From Synechococcus sp. AG-686-F08 (GTDB lineage: Bacteria; Cyanobacteriota; Cyanobacteriia; PCC-6307; Cyanobiaceae), in the NCBI GenBank assembly GCA_003210315.1, contig QCVQ01000001.1, positions 62,001-126,000 of the forward strand: a DNA stretch of 64,000 nt, read 5' to 3'. The notes under the pieces were generated by a model. The model was given only the letters and a program-made list of their open reading frames with translations. It searched no databases and was not told where the DNA came from. Shown here in pieces: positions 31,047 to 41,986 of the stretch (position 1 is its first letter; each line of letters opens with the position of its first letter). Position numbers and translations under genes: made by a program.

Positions 31047-32342
31047 TCAGATCACTGTGTCGTCGGCAATCGATGCATTCTTCACGACAACGATGATTCC
31101 ATTACGAATGTAGAAGCCTTGCTCAGGACGATCAGCTTCTTCCACGTGATCCTTATTCACGATGGTGACGTTCTTACCAATACGAGCATTCTTATCAAGA
31201 ATGGCTCGTTTCACAGTGGCGCCTTCACCCACGCCAACGGGAATGCCGCCGCGTGACCTTAAGGTTTCACGTTCGCTTTGCGATTCAAAGAAGTCAGCTC
31301 CCATCAACAACGAATCCTGGAGGACCACATTGTTTTCGACGCGACTACGCACACCCAGTACGGAGTGATGGATGCTGCAGGCCTTGATGATCGATCCCTC
31401 ACTAATGATCGAGTCTGTGATCTGGCTGTCCACAAATTTGCTGGGGGGCAAATACCGAGGACGGGTATAAATCGGGAAGGCTTCGTCGTAGAAACTGAAG
31501 GGTGGTGTTGGCTGCTGAGTGAGGGCCAGATTGGCTTCATAGAAGGCACCGATGGTTCCGATGTCTTCCCAGTAATCGTCAAAGACGTAGCTCTTGAGAG
31601 CGTCGCCACGGGACAGCGCTTCCGGGATCACCTCTTTACCGAAATCCTTGTGGCCGGGATTGGCATCAAGGAGATCGAAGAGCGTTTTACGACTGAACAC
31701 ATAGATGCCCATGGAAGCGAGGTAGGGGCGCTCCTTCGAGGACTCAACACTGAGGCCAAAACGGGACGTATCTACGGCCATTGCCTTTAGGGACTCTCCC
31801 TTGGGCTTCTCACGAAATTCCTTGATATTTCCTTCCTCATCGGTGCGCATTAAACCGAATGCTTCTGCTTGCGCAGCGTCCACAGGAAGTGCTGCAACCG
31901 TGAGGTCAGCGCCCGTACTGCGGTGATGCTCTACGAAACGGCTGTAGTCCATTCGGTATAGCTGATCGCCGGAGAGGATCAGGTATTCATCAACATCCCA
32001 TTCGCGGAACAGGGTTTGGTATTGGCGCACCGCATCAGCCGTTCCTTCGAACCAGGACGGGCTGTCGAGCGTTTGTTGCGCAGCTAAGACTTCGACAAAC
32101 CCCTGTCCAAATCCGGCGTTGAGGTTGTATGTCTGGCTGAGGTGACGATTCAGTGAAGCGCTATTGAATTGCGTCAACACATACATCTTGTTGATGCTGG
32201 AGTTAATGCAGTTACTGATTGGGATATCAATCAGGCGATATTTGCCCGCCAAAGGCACAGCTGGCTTGGCTCTCATCTTTGTGAGTGGTTGGAGGCGGGT
32301 GCCAGCCCCTCCCCCGAGAATGATTGCCAGTACTCGCTTCAT
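31047..32342 (-). CDS. glgC: glucose-1-phosphate adenylyltransferase
   Basis: [67 protein letters not shown]. Confidence 0.97.
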   Translation of the reverse strand: MKRVLAIILGGGAGTRLQPLTKMRAKPAVPLAGKYRLIDIPISNCINSSINKMYVLTQFNSASLNRHLSQTYNLNAGFGQGFVEVLAAQQTLDSPSWFEGTADAVRQYQTLFREWDVDEYLILSGDQLYRMDYSRFVEHHRSTGADLTVAALPVDAAQAEAFGLMRTDEEGNIKEFREKPKGESLKAMAVDTSRFGLSVESSKERPYLASMGIYVFSRKTLFDLLDANPGHKDFGKEVIPEALSRGDALKSYVFDDYWEDIGTIGAFYEANLALTQQPTPPFSFYDEAFPIYTRPRYLPPSKFVDSQITDSIISEGSIIKACSIHHSVLGVRSRVENNVVLQDSLLMGADFFESQSERETLRSRGGIPVGVGEGATVKRAILDKNARIGKNVTIVNKDHVEEADRPEQGFYIRNGIIVVVKNASIADDTVI

Positions 32343-32435
32343 GCAGCTCCCGCCTTTCGGCTATGCGGGGCAAACTTACTGGAAATTTCGCGTTCTAAAC
32401 CAACCCTTGGGCCAGATCGTGGAGATTGCAGGAAA

Positions 32436-33749
32436 TTAATCTTGCGCCGCCGCTCCAGATTCCAAATCAAAGATTTTTTCGACGACCTGGAGTGCCTGTT
32501 GTCGTTCGCTGCGTTGCTGTGGACTGCGGAGCTGAGTCACAGGTGTGTGCAGGATTTTGTTGATCATTCCCTTGGTTAAGGCTTCCACAACCTTGCGTTC
32601 TCGCGCTGAGAAATCAGGACCCATGCGGCTCAGTGCTTTGGTGAGTTCCTCGACTCGGATCTCCTCAAGCGAAGCCCGTAAACGGTTGATGGTGGGAACG
32701 GCCTCCAGGCTGTCCCACCACTCCAGGAACAGACGTCCCTCCTCGAGCAGCAACCCCTCCGCTTCCCGTGCCACCTGCTGTCGAGCTTCTTGGTTGCGCT
32801 CAACAACCTCTTGAAGATCATCCACATCGTGGGACTCGACCCCGGACACATCGCGCACATCGGAGGCGATGTTGCGAGGCACACCGATATCAACCAACCG
32901 CAAAGAGCTGCGGCGATTGAGAGCGTTCAATCTGTTGGCGTCAATGATTGGGTCATCGACTGCTGTGCTCGTAAAGACCAACGAACACGTGCTCAAGCAT
33001 TGATCAAGATCGTCGAGCCCGCGGCATTGAATGGGCAGGTTTGGAAAATCGGTTGCTAGGGCTGAGGCTCTCTCGATGGTGCGATTGAGCAACACCACTC
33101 CAGAAGCTCCTTTCGCTTGCAGGTGTTGGAGCAACAAACGGCTCATGCGTCCAGCCCCGACAACGGCGATTTGCTCCGTTTCAAGCGTGACTAACGCATC
33201 CTGGCCGCGGGATTGTCCAAGTTTGAGTTGAGCCAATTCCACCGCTGCTGAGCTCACGGACACAGCGCCTGTGCTCAGGTTGGTTTCAGAACGAACTCGC
33301 TTGCCTGTACTGACAGCCTGCGTCAACAGACGATTGAGAATCGGGCCGATCGATTTGTGCTCTTGGCCCAGGCGCATCATTTTCTTGACCTGGGACAAGA
33401 TTTGTCCTTCACCAAGAACAAGGCTGTCGAGTCCTGCCGTGACTCGCATCAAGTGTGCAATGGCTTCGTCGTGGTGATAGGTAAAAAGGTGTGGAGATAG
33501 ATCACGGCTTTCCAAACCGGAATGACCACTCAGAAAATCGCGTACTGCAGCAATCCCTAGGTCTGGGTTGCGCACCAAGGTGTAGATCTCGAGTCTGTTG
33601 CAGGTGCTAAGGATCGAGGCCTCCAACACCTGCTCATGATTTCGCAGGTTGTGTAGGGATTCCTCCATGGTTTGCTCAGGAATGCTGAGCTTTTCGCGCA
33701 CTTCGACCGGAGCCGTTCGATGACTGAGGCCGACTACGGCGATATGCAT
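32436..33749 (-). CDS. hemA: glutamyl-tRNA reductase
   Basis: MHIAVVGLSHRTAPVEVREKLSI, LSTCNRLEIY, GLDSLVLGEGQILSQVK, VGAGRMSRLLLQHL. Confidence 0.97.
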   Translation of the reverse strand: MHIAVVGLSHRTAPVEVREKLSIPEQTMEESLHNLRNHEQVLEASILSTCNRLEIYTLVRNPDLGIAAVRDFLSGHSGLESRDLSPHLFTYHHDEAIAHLMRVTAGLDSLVLGEGQILSQVKKMMRLGQEHKSIGPILNRLLTQAVSTGKRVRSETNLSTGAVSVSSAAVELAQLKLGQSRGQDALVTLETEQIAVVGAGRMSRLLLQHLQAKGASGVVLLNRTIERASALATDFPNLPIQCRGLDDLDQCLSTCSLVFTSTAVDDPIIDANRLNALNRRSSLRLVDIGVPRNIASDVRDVSGVESHDVDDLQEVVERNQEARQQVAREAEGLLLEEGRLFLEWWDSLEAVPTINRLRASLEEIRVEELTKALSRMGPDFSARERKVVEALTKGMINKILHTPVTQLRSPQQRSERQQALQVVEKIFDLESGAAAQD

Positions 33750-33776
33750 GGAGAAATCCCTCTGTTGCTGCGTGAA

Positions 33777-34850
33777 TCAGTTCAAAGCGATGCTTTGAGC
33801 TCCATCCTTCATGTGGATGGTGTTGGTGAAACTGCAGGTGTTGTTCAGGTTGCTGATGATCAAGCTGCTTGTGCGGGTGCAATCAGTTTCGAACTTCACT
33901 CCGTTGAAAAGAAGACCATCTGTGATGCCGCTTCCGGCGAACACAACGTGCTCTCCGCAGGCAAGCTCACTGGCTTCGTACACCTTATCGGGGTCGGTAA
34001 TGCCCATTTCTGCGAGGCGGGCGAGATTGCCTTCCTTCGTCATATCTGCCCACTCAGAGGTCTGAGCAATGGCTGGGTCATACACGAGTTGTCCTTGGAA
34101 GTGTCCGCCTAATGCGCGCATCGCGGCAGCGGAGATCACACCCTCAGGAGCAGCACCAATGCCCATCAAGCAGTGGGTTCCTGTTCCAGCAAAACCGCAA
34201 GCAATCGCTGCTTGCACATCACCATCTGAGATGGGCTGAATACGAGCACCGGTGGCGCGGATTTCAGTGATGAGATCTTTGTGACGGGCACGGTCCATCA
34301 CCACGATGGTGAGTTCATCAGGAGCAAGGCCCAAGCACTCACTCAGGATCTTGATGTTTTCAGTCGCAGACTTGCGAATGTCAACCTTGCCTTTCGCTGC
34401 CGGTGGAGCAGCCAACTTCTTCATGTAGAAGTCGGGAGCGTTGAACAGTCCACCACGGTCGGACGCTGCGAGAACCGCCATGGAGCCGCGCTGGCTGTAG
34501 GCACAAAGGTTTGTGCCTTCGCAAGGGTCAACAGCGAAGTCCACACCAGGGCCATTGCCGGTACCGACTTCTTCACCGATGTAGAGCATGGGAGCTTCGT
34601 CGCGTTCTCCCTCACCGATCACAATGCGGCCTTTCATTTGAATCTGATTCATGCGCTTGCGCATGGCATCAACAGCTAAAGCATCGGCTTCATCCTTCAG
34701 ACCTTTGCCGGAGAGCGTGGCGGAAGCGATGGCGGCCTGCTCGACGATCTCGAGAATTTCCTGAATGAGAGTGCGATCCACGTAAGTGCTGCGGGGGGTA
34801 AAGAGAGGCTTTGAGGAGAAAGCCTGCAACAGCAGGGATTTCTGTCTCAT
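33777..34850 (-). CDS. glpX: class II fructose-1,6-bisphosphatase/sedoheptulose-1,7-bisphosphatase (start uncertain)
   Basis: [70 protein letters not shown]. The ORF N-terminus is probably over-extended. Confidence 0.95.
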   Translation of the reverse strand: MRQKSLLLQAFSSKPLFTPRSTYVDRTLIQEILEIVEQAAIASATLSGKGLKDEADALAVDAMRKRMNQIQMKGRIVIGEGERDEAPMLYIGEEVGTGNGPGVDFAVDPCEGTNLCAYSQRGSMAVLAASDRGGLFNAPDFYMKKLAAPPAAKGKVDIRKSATENIKILSECLGLAPDELTIVVMDRARHKDLITEIRATGARIQPISDGDVQAAIACGFAGTGTHCLMGIGAAPEGVISAAAMRALGGHFQGQLVYDPAIAQTSEWADMTKEGNLARLAEMGITDPDKVYEASELACGEHVVFAGSGITDGLLFNGVKFETDCTRTSSLIISNLNNTCSFTNTIHMKDGAQSIALN

Positions 34851-34937
34851 ATGCGCGGCTCACTGTATCAGTGTTATCTGGACACCTCTAGAGCCCCAAA
34901 GCTTCTATAAAATTTCGCGAGTTAATGACAATTTTTA

Positions 34938-35672
34938 ATGGCTGCGACGCATCGCCCTATTCAGATCATTCCCTCTGTTTTGCCTGCTGACTGGGCAGCA
35001 ATGGGGCAATGCGTAAAAGATCTAGAAGATGCGGGTGTTGATCGCATTCAGTTTGATGTGATGGACGGGAATTTTGTTCCCAATCTCACCTTCGGCCCTG
35101 AGCTGATCAAAGCCTGCCGGCGTTACTGCAACGTCCCGTTTGAAACTCAGCTCATGGTGAGTCAATACAACTGCGAAACCATGCTCGAGGAGTATGTAGA
35201 GGCCACCAAAGGGGCCAATGGGGAGCCAGGAGTCGTCATCGCTCACGTTGAAGCGAATACCCATTTGCACCGGATTCTTGGAAGGATTCGTCAACTTGGT
35301 GGAAGCCCTTCTGTGGCCCTCAATCCACACACGCCAATGGAAATGGTCAAGGACGTCTTGGACCTGGTGGACCACGTGCTGGTGATGACCGTGAATCCTG
35401 GCTTCGGTGGACAGGCCTACATCCCGACCATGCTCAACAAAATCTCCGAGCTGAGAAAGAACATCGTTGAGCGGAATCTTGACGTGGATATTGAGGTTGA
35501 TGGCGGCATCAAGGCCAACTGGACTATTTCCCAGTGCTGCGCAGCTGGTGCAAACTGCTTCATCGCTGGAAGCGGCATGTTTGCTTATCCGAGCCTTAAA
35601 GAAGGTTGCGATGATCTTCGTCGCGTAGCTAGCGAAGCTCAGGATGGAAAGGTCTTGTCGACACCAGCCTGA
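34938..35672 (+). CDS. divergent ribulose-phosphate 3-epimerase paralog (metal-ligand His replaced by Gln)
   Basis: IIPSVLPADW...DRIQFDVMDGNFVPNLTFGPELI...FETQLMV...[28 protein letters not shown]...IEVDGGIKANW; clear Rpe fold family. Confidence 0.88.
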   Translation: MAATHRPIQIIPSVLPADWAAMGQCVKDLEDAGVDRIQFDVMDGNFVPNLTFGPELIKACRRYCNVPFETQLMVSQYNCETMLEEYVEATKGANGEPGVVIAHVEANTHLHRILGRIRQLGGSPSVALNPHTPMEMVKDVLDLVDHVLVMTVNPGFGGQAYIPTMLNKISELRKNIVERNLDVDIEVDGGIKANWTISQCCAAGANCFIAGSGMFAYPSLKEGCDDLRRVASEAQDGKVLSTPA

Positions 35673-35722
35673 GTTTCGTGTAACAGATGTAACGTAGAGG
35701 TGTATTAATCCATCTCTACTCC

Positions 35723-36394
35723 ATGAGCACCAAACCCCTGGTGATCTCTCCATCCATTTTGTCTGCTGACTTTTCTCGCCTGGGTGAGGACGTTAAAGCT
35801 GTTGATGAGGCAGGTGCTGATTGGATTCATGTCGACGTTATGGATGGTCGATTTGTTCCCAACATCACAATTGGCCCACTGATTGTTGAGGCATTGCGTC
35901 CGGTTACCAAAAAACCTTTGGACGTCCATCTCATGATCGTGCAGCCTGAGAATTACGTCGAAGAATTTGCAAAAGCCGGTGCAGATATTATTTCCGTGCA
36001 AGTTGAAGCATGTCCACATTTGCATCGTAATCTTGCTCAAATTAAAGATCTCGGCAAAATGGCCGGAGCTGTTCTTAACCCAAGCACTCCACTCGATACG
36101 CTTGAGTATTGCTTAGAGCTCTGCGATCTTGTTTTGATCATGAGTGTGAACCCTGGTTTTGGCGGCCAGAGTTTTATCGATAATCAAGTCAAGAAAATTA
36201 GTGACCTTCGTCGCATGTGTGATGAAAAAGGTTTGGATCCCTGGATTGAAGTGGATGGAGGTGTTAAGGGCGCTAATGCCTGGAAAGTGATTGAAGCTGG
36301 CGCGAACGCCATCGTGAGTGGTTCCGGTGTGTTTAATCAACCCGACTATGCAGCGGCGATTCAGGGAATCCGCAACAGCAGGCGCCCTTCTTGA
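35723..36394 (+). CDS. rpe: ribulose-phosphate 3-epimerase (canonical)
   Basis: [45 protein letters not shown]...LDVHLMI...[17 protein letters not shown]...[12 protein letters not shown]. Confidence 0.97.
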   Translation: MSTKPLVISPSILSADFSRLGEDVKAVDEAGADWIHVDVMDGRFVPNITIGPLIVEALRPVTKKPLDVHLMIVQPENYVEEFAKAGADIISVQVEACPHLHRNLAQIKDLGKMAGAVLNPSTPLDTLEYCLELCDLVLIMSVNPGFGGQSFIDNQVKKISDLRRMCDEKGLDPWIEVDGGVKGANAWKVIEAGANAIVSGSGVFNQPDYAAAIQGIRNSRRPS

Positions 36395-36449
36395 TAAAGC
36401 GCGCTGATAGAAGACTGACTTTGCTTGAGTCCTGATTTCTTTTTTTTGA

Positions 36450-36476
36450 CCTCTGCCACTTAGCAGGGGTTTTTTT
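36450..36476 (+). terminator. Rho-independent terminator downstream of rpe
   Basis: CCTCTGC-CACTTA-GCAGGGG followed by TTTTTTT. Confidence 0.8.
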
Positions 36477-36517
36477 GATGGAGGTTCAAGAGTTCTGCCT
36501 GAATTGGCTTTAACTGC

Positions 36518-36724
36518 TTATATTTTTTCTGCGACCGCTTTTCTGTAATCTCGGCACTGGTAAGAGGAGTGAAGACTTTGAGTGGTTTCGTCGATTGCAC
36601 AGCTAAATCCTTCCCGGAAAGCAGCGCGCTTCATGGCTTCAATTTGTGAGACTGCGTAAATGCCGAGGGCGATCAAGATGAACAGTGAAATTCCTGCTCC
36701 AGTGCCTTTCGGATACAACTTCAT
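36518..36724 (-). CDS. small membrane hypothetical protein
   Basis: 68 aa, single TM (ISLFILIALGIYAVSQI), two Cys; AT-rich small-gene cluster. Confidence 0.45.
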   Translation of the reverse strand: MKLYPKGTGAGISLFILIALGIYAVSQIEAMKRAAFREGFSCAIDETTQSLHSSYQCRDYRKAVAEKI

Positions 36725-36852
36725 AGCATTTAGGTAGTGTCTTGAATGAGGTTAGGATGTTTACAATAAGCTGTAAATCATCAAAGCATAAACCCTTTGA
36801 ATTGAGCTTATTCGGTAAAGGGGTTGATTCTTTGGTTTGATTTCTTAGGCCT

Positions 36853-37320
36853 CTAGGCCTCCTTATGGTTTTTCCCCACAAGCCAGGCGCTAAAAGCGAG
36901 CATCAGTACGCAGCCACAGAATTGAGGTAACTCTGAAATTGATTGCACTTGAAAGCTAATCATGAGCTTAAATGCCGTAACGATCAGTGCAACGATAATG
37001 ACGTTGGTTAGTTTTTGCTTTAGGCCTTCAAGAGAGGTGATGCTCAGAATGTTTCGCCTTTCTTGGGAAAGGTCTTGAAGCCGTGGATCGATATCAGAAA
37101 TGATCAGCTCATAGATGCCATATCCAAAAATAAGTAGAGCAATTCCAACTACATAATAATCAATCCCACCCACTACTTTTCCGAGTAATAAAATGCTTTT
37201 TTCAGGATTTAAGTGGCCGTGAAAGAGCTTGTGGAGTGCGTGAATCTCTTCCTGGGTACCAAGGATGAAGTAGCTAACACTGCCAAGAAGACTCATCACA
37301 ACTGGCAAGATGGTCACCAA
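36853..37320 (-). CDS. UPF0114/YqhA-like integral membrane protein
   Basis: VVGGIDYYVVGIALLIFGYGIYELIISDID, SLEGLKQKLTNVIIVALIVTAFKLM; YqhA-family pattern. Confidence 0.75.
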   Translation of the reverse strand: MVTILPVVMSLLGSVSYFILGTQEEIHALHKLFHGHLNPEKSILLLGKVVGGIDYYVVGIALLIFGYGIYELIISDIDPRLQDLSQERRNILSITSLEGLKQKLTNVIIVALIVTAFKLMISFQVQSISELPQFCGCVLMLAFSAWLVGKNHKEA

Positions 37321-37439
37321 CCGGAATCGCCAAAGTAAATGTTCAAAACGCGATTCGAATCGGGCTCTGCGATTTTTTTGATCTCAAGTTCTGTCTTTCG
37401 CTGATTCATGGTTGATTGTTAAACCCTAGTTTTTTGCAA

Positions 37440-37682
37440 TTAGACGGTTGCTGCGGGTGGTTTGGTTTGAGGCGGTAGTGGCCGGGGTGTAAACAGTGCG
37501 GGAACTGACAGAGTGATCAGAGCGCTACCTACTGCCAGCAAAACGAGCAGGGGCAGTGGTTTGACGAGAGGCTGCTTCTCTAAGACAGTTCCACAGCGCA
37601 CGCAAATTGGTGTCGCTCCAGGTGGTGGGTGTAAGACAACAGCAGGTCCACAACAGCACTCTGGGCAGCGGAAACGAGGCAT
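37440..37682 (-). CDS. small zinc-ribbon protein with C-terminal TM helix
   Basis: MPRFRCPECCCGPAVVLHPPPGATPICVRCGTVLE (CxxC...CxxC) followed by hydrophobic segment LPLLVLLAVGSALITLSV; internal start at 37682. Confidence 0.55.
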   Translation of the reverse strand: MPRFRCPECCCGPAVVLHPPPGATPICVRCGTVLEKQPLVKPLPLLVLLAVGSALITLSVPALFTPRPLPPQTKPPAATV

Positions 37683-37800
37683 GGCTGTCTTTAAGGATGT
37701 GGATCCTGCGTTAGCAGGCATGGAATTGGAATCATCAACTTTTCATAGGTTGTTTAGAGATTGATTTTTCAGCTGAAAGGTCGAGCTGTTTGTATTTTAT

Positions 37801-38226
37801 TTAGGCTTCGAGATGTTTTAACCAGATGGAAAACGCATTTCTTTCTTTGATGCTTAATGACATGAATTTATTCAAGACAGTCGCAAGCTCTGGATCAACT
37901 TGCCAGAAATCATTGGCAATTGAGGTTTGAACGGATTCCGGAAGGTCTGCGAATTGACGGATTAGAAATTCGTCCTTAAAGGGCTCTTGCTTTTCGCTGT
38001 TTCTAGCTGCTATTGCTGCTGATAGTCCATGCAGAAATCCGTGGAGCTCAGAGCTTGCTTCTTCTAATGATTCTAATATTATTTCAGCTTCTTGGTATCT
38101 CTCCATGTCTCGCTCTTTGAGCGCTTTTCCTGCAAGTAGTGCCATTTCTTCGAGTTGATGTAGGTGTTCTACTTGTTCGGTATCTAATAGAGAGTCAAGC
38201 TGACGTTGAAACTTTTCCTTATCCAT
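37801..38226 (-). CDS. hypothetical protein
   Basis: MDKEKFQRQLDSLLDTEQVEHLHQLEEMALLAGKALKERDMERY...; helical, no recognised domain; internal ATG at 38226 preferred. Confidence 0.5.
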   Translation of the reverse strand: MDKEKFQRQLDSLLDTEQVEHLHQLEEMALLAGKALKERDMERYQEAEIILESLEEASSELHGFLHGLSAAIAARNSEKQEPFKDEFLIRQFADLPESVQTSIANDFWQVDPELATVLNKFMSLSIKERNAFSIWLKHLEA

Positions 38227-38359
38227 GAAAACCGCTAAATACTTTTCTATATTAAAGCAGCGATTCAATTAGCAGGCAAAGGCAAAGGTAAAGGGAAGAA
38301 ACCCTGCAGATGGGGCCTAGTTCTTGACAGAATCGTGCGTTGCCGAAAGTTGTTCTGCC

Positions 38360-41300
38360 ATGCCCCTCAGCTCTTTGGTGCGTCTGTTGCAGACCTCAGC
38401 GCTGAGCGGTGAGTTGTGCGAACGAGCGCAACGGGACCAGCGACTGTTGATGCGTGGCGCTGGACGAGCTGCTCGGGCACTGGTGGCCAGTGCGTTGGCA
38501 CGGCGGATGGATCAACCTCTGCTGGTGGTTGTTCCCACCTTGGAGGAGGCCGGACGCTGGACCGCACTCTTGGAGCTCATGGGATGGTCCCGTGCACAGC
38601 TCTATCCGACCAGTGAAGGCTCTCCCTACGAACCTTTTGACTCCACCACTGAAATTACCTGGGGTCAGCTCCAAGTCTTAAGCGAACTGCAAGCAGATCG
38701 CAGCAAAAGCGATTTAGCGATCGTTGCTACTGAGCGATGCCTGCAACCCCACTTGCCGCCTCCGCAGGCCTTGGCAGAGCATTGCCGGGCTTTAAAGAAA
38801 GGCGATGTTGTCGACCTTGAGGAGTTGTCGACCTACCTCAGCCAACTTGGTTACGAACGCGTCTCGACGATTGACCAGGAGGGAACCTGGAGTCGACGTG
38901 GCGACATTGTTGACGTCTATCCCGTGAGTAGTGAACTCCCTGTTCGTCTGGAGTTTTTCGGGAATGAACTCGACAAACTTCGTGAATTTGATCCAGCCAG
39001 TCAGCGTTCCCTCGATGCCGTTGACACGCTCAAGCTCACCCCAACTGGGTTCAGTCCTCTGATTGCTGAACGTCTGCGTGAGCAGGTGCCTGACGATCTC
39101 GATCAGTTGCTGAGTGAGGCGCAGATCACTGAGCTTCTTGAGGGAGGAACCCCCGAAGGCATGCGTCGCCTGATGGGACTGGCCTGGGATGCACCTGCGT
39201 CGCTCCTTGATTATTTGCCTGTCGAATGCTGTATCGCCATCGATGAGCGCCGGCATGGCAGCGCCCATGGCCAGCAGTGGCTTGATCACGCTCAAGCGCA
39301 ACATGCTGAGCTTCCTGTTCCTATTCCTCTTCTGCATCGGCCCATTAAGGAGGCGATGGAGCTTGCTGAGTCGTTTGCTGGATTCGACCTGGCAGAACTT
39401 CAGGAACATGACAGTCACCCCAATGCCTTTGATCTCGCCAGTCGCCCAGTTCCGTCCTATCCCAATCAATTTGGAAAACTCGGTGAATTGATCAAACAGC
39501 ACCAACGTGATCGTCAGGCTGTTTGGTTGTTATCAGCGCAGCCCAGTCGCGCGGTGGCTTTGCTTGAAGAACACGACTGCATCACGCGTTTTGTTCCCAA
39601 TGCAGCGGATACGCAAGCGATTGATCGCCTGATTGAGCAGGGCACACCTGTGGCATTGAAAACCCGAGGAACCGCTGAGCTCGAAGGACTGCAACTTCCC
39701 GCTTGGAGGGTTGTACTGCTCACTGACCGCGAATTTTTTGGACAGCAATCACTCACGAGTAGTGGTTACGTGCGCCGTCGGCGTAAAGCGGCCAGTCGCA
39801 CCGTTGATCCCAACAAGATGCAGCAAGGGGATTTCGTGGTGCATCGCAACCATGGAATTGGTCGCTTCAAAAAGCTCGAAAAGTTAGCGATTAGTGGTGA
39901 GGTTCGCGATTACCTCGTTGTTCAGTATTCCGATGGCATCTTGCGAGTGGCTGCCGATCAACTCGGGAGTTTGGGGCGTTTTCGCGCTAACAGCGATACT
40001 CCGCCGCAGCTCAGCAAAATGGGCGGCTCCGCTTGGGTGAAGGCGAAGGAGAGGGCCACCAAGGCGGTGCGCAAAGTTGCCCTTGATTTGGTGAAGCTCT
40101 ACGCCGAACGCCACCAAGCTGCAGGGTTTGCCTTTCCGATCGATGGGCCATGGCAGGTTGAGCTCGAGGATTCCTTCCCCTACGAACCCACCTCTGACCA
40201 GCTCAAGGCCACGGTCGATGTCAAGCGAGACATGGAGAAACCAGAGCCGATGGACCGGCTGGTTTGTGGTGATGTCGGCTTCGGGAAAACGGAAGTCGCC
40301 ATCCGAGCAATCTTTAAAGCCATCACCGCTGGCAAACAAGTGGCGATGTTGGCTCCCACAACAGTGTTGGCGCAACAACATTGGCGCACGCTTTCGGAAC
40401 GCTTTGCCCCCTATCCGATCAAGGTGGCTCTTCTCAATCGTTTCCGTACGGCCGGTGAGCGCAAAACAATTCTTGAGGAGCTGAAAACAGGCACGATTGA
40501 TGCCGTAGTGGGTACGCACCAGTTGCTCAGTAAAAACACCGCTTTCGACAAACTTGGCTTGCTGGTGGTGGACGAGGAACAACGTTTTGGTGTGAATCAA
40601 AAGGAGAAAATCAAGGCCTTACGTAAGGACGTTGATGTCTTAACGCTCTCAGCGACGCCTATCCCTAGAACCCTTTATATGAGCCTGTCTGGGGTGCGTG
40701 AAATGAGTTTGATTACCACCCCACCACCCTTGCGACGGCCGATCAAAACTCACTTGGCGGCCCTGGATGACGAGGCAGTGCGCAGCTCCATACGTCAAGA
40801 ACTTGATCGTGGTGGTCAGGTGTTTTATGTGGTGCCTCGTGTGGAGGGGATTGAGGAGGTCGCCGGCAAGCTTCGGGAGATGCTTCCTGGCCTCAAGCTC
40901 CTCGTCGCCCATGGACAGATGGCCGAAGGGGAGCTGGAGAGCGCGATGGTGGCGTTCAACGGTGGAGAAGCCGACGTCATGCTCTGCACCACCATCGTGG
41001 AAAGCGGGCTCGACATTCCCCGTGTCAACACGATTCTGATTGAAGATGCCCACCGGTTTGGACTCGCTCAGCTGTATCAGCTCAGGGGACGCGTCGGTCG
41101 TAGCGGTGTCCAAGCCCATGCCTGGTTGTTTTATCCCGGAGATGCTTCGCTCAGTGAAGCGGCACGTCAACGCTTACGCGCCATTCAGGAATTCGCCCAG
41201 CTCGGTAGTGGGTATCAATTGGCGATGCGGGATATGGAGATCCGCGGGGTGGGCAACTTGCTCGGTGTCGAGCAAAGCGGACAGATGGAAGCCATTGGTT

Positions 41301-41902
41301 TCGATCTCTATATGGAGATGTTGCAAGAGTCGTTGGCTGAAATTCAGGGGCAAGATATTCCCGCTGTGGATGACACGCAGGTGGATCTGCAGGTCACTGC
41401 ATTTATCCCTGCGGATTGGATCGTCGATGCCGACGAGAAGATGTCTGCCTATCGAGCGGCCTCCGAGTGTCTTAGTTCAGAAGCTTTGGTGGAACTGGCT
41501 GCTGGTTGGGCCGATCGTTATGGGGCCTTGCCCGGACCGGTTCAATCCCTGTTGCAGTTGATGGACCTCAAGCTGCTCGCCAAACGTTGCGGATTCGCTC
41601 GGATTCGCCCGGAAAAACCGAATATTGCGCTCGAAACGCCGATGGAGGAACCCGCCTTTCGTCTGCTTCGTCAGGGTTTGCCTCAACATCTCCATGGCCG
41701 GCTTGTGTATCAGGCAGGGAGTGGAAGCGTTGCCAAGGTCTTGGCCAGAGGCCTCGGTGTGCTGCCCATGGAGAGGCAGCTCGATGAACTCAAAGGTTGG
41801 CTAGAGCAGATGGCATCACAGATTCCCGATCCGGATGGACTGACGCGTGAGCAGCGCGAACAACAGCAAAAAGACCGGAACGAAGCGGTTTTGACGGTTT
41901 GA
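38360..41902 (+). CDS. mfd: transcription-repair coupling factor
   Basis: UvrB-like N-terminus, GDFVVHRNHGIGRF, RLVCGDVGFGKTEVAIRAIFKA, LLVVDEEQRFGVNQKEKIK, LSATPIPRTLYMSLSG, QLYQLRGRVGRSG. Confidence 0.97.
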   Translation: MPLSSLVRLLQTSALSGELCERAQRDQRLLMRGAGRAARALVASALARRMDQPLLVVVPTLEEAGRWTALLELMGWSRAQLYPTSEGSPYEPFDSTTEITWGQLQVLSELQADRSKSDLAIVATERCLQPHLPPPQALAEHCRALKKGDVVDLEELSTYLSQLGYERVSTIDQEGTWSRRGDIVDVYPVSSELPVRLEFFGNELDKLREFDPASQRSLDAVDTLKLTPTGFSPLIAERLREQVPDDLDQLLSEAQITELLEGGTPEGMRRLMGLAWDAPASLLDYLPVECCIAIDERRHGSAHGQQWLDHAQAQHAELPVPIPLLHRPIKEAMELAESFAGFDLAELQEHDSHPNAFDLASRPVPSYPNQFGKLGELIKQHQRDRQAVWLLSAQPSRAVALLEEHDCITRFVPNAADTQAIDRLIEQGTPVALKTRGTAELEGLQLPAWRVVLLTDREFFGQQSLTSSGYVRRRRKAASRTVDPNKMQQGDFVVHRNHGIGRFKKLEKLAISGEVRDYLVVQYSDGILRVAADQLGSLGRFRANSDTPPQLSKMGGSAWVKAKERATKAVRKVALDLVKLYAERHQAAGFAFPIDGPWQVELEDSFPYEPTSDQLKATVDVKRDMEKPEPMDRLVCGDVGFGKTEVAIRAIFKAITAGKQVAMLAPTTVLAQQHWRTLSERFAPYPIKVALLNRFRTAGERKTILEELKTGTIDAVVGTHQLLSKNTAFDKLGLLVVDEEQRFGVNQKEKIKALRKDVDVLTLSATPIPRTLYMSLSGVREMSLITTPPPLRRPIKTHLAALDDEAVRSSIRQELDRGGQVFYVVPRVEGIEEVAGKLREMLPGLKLLVAHGQMAEGELESAMVAFNGGEADVMLCTTIVESGLDIPRVNTILIEDAHRFGLAQLYQLRGRVGRSGVQAHAWLFYPGDASLSEAARQRLRAIQEFAQLGSGYQLAMRDMEIRGVGNLLGVEQSGQMEAIGFDLYMEMLQESLAEIQGQDIPAVDDTQVDLQVTAFIPADWIVDADEKMSAYRAASECLSSEALVELAAGWADRYGALPGPVQSLLQLMDLKLLAKRCGFARIRPEKPNIALETPMEEPAFRLLRQGLPQHLHGRLVYQAGSGSVAKVLARGLGVLPMERQLDELKGWLEQMASQIPDPDGLTREQREQQQKDRNEAVLTV

Positions 41903-41986
41903 GTTCAAGCCCTCGCTGGAAAGATGAGAAAGTGCAACACAATTCGCAATCCTTCGTTACTATGTGGCCATACGACGTGATACCAA

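Noticed and set aside
35022-35753. 243 aa ORF antisense to the first rpe paralog
   Set aside because: Shadow ORF; Rpe motifs on the plus strand explain the region.
39884-40600. 238 aa ORF antisense to mfd
   Set aside because: Lies inside the conserved helicase region of mfd; no domain signature.
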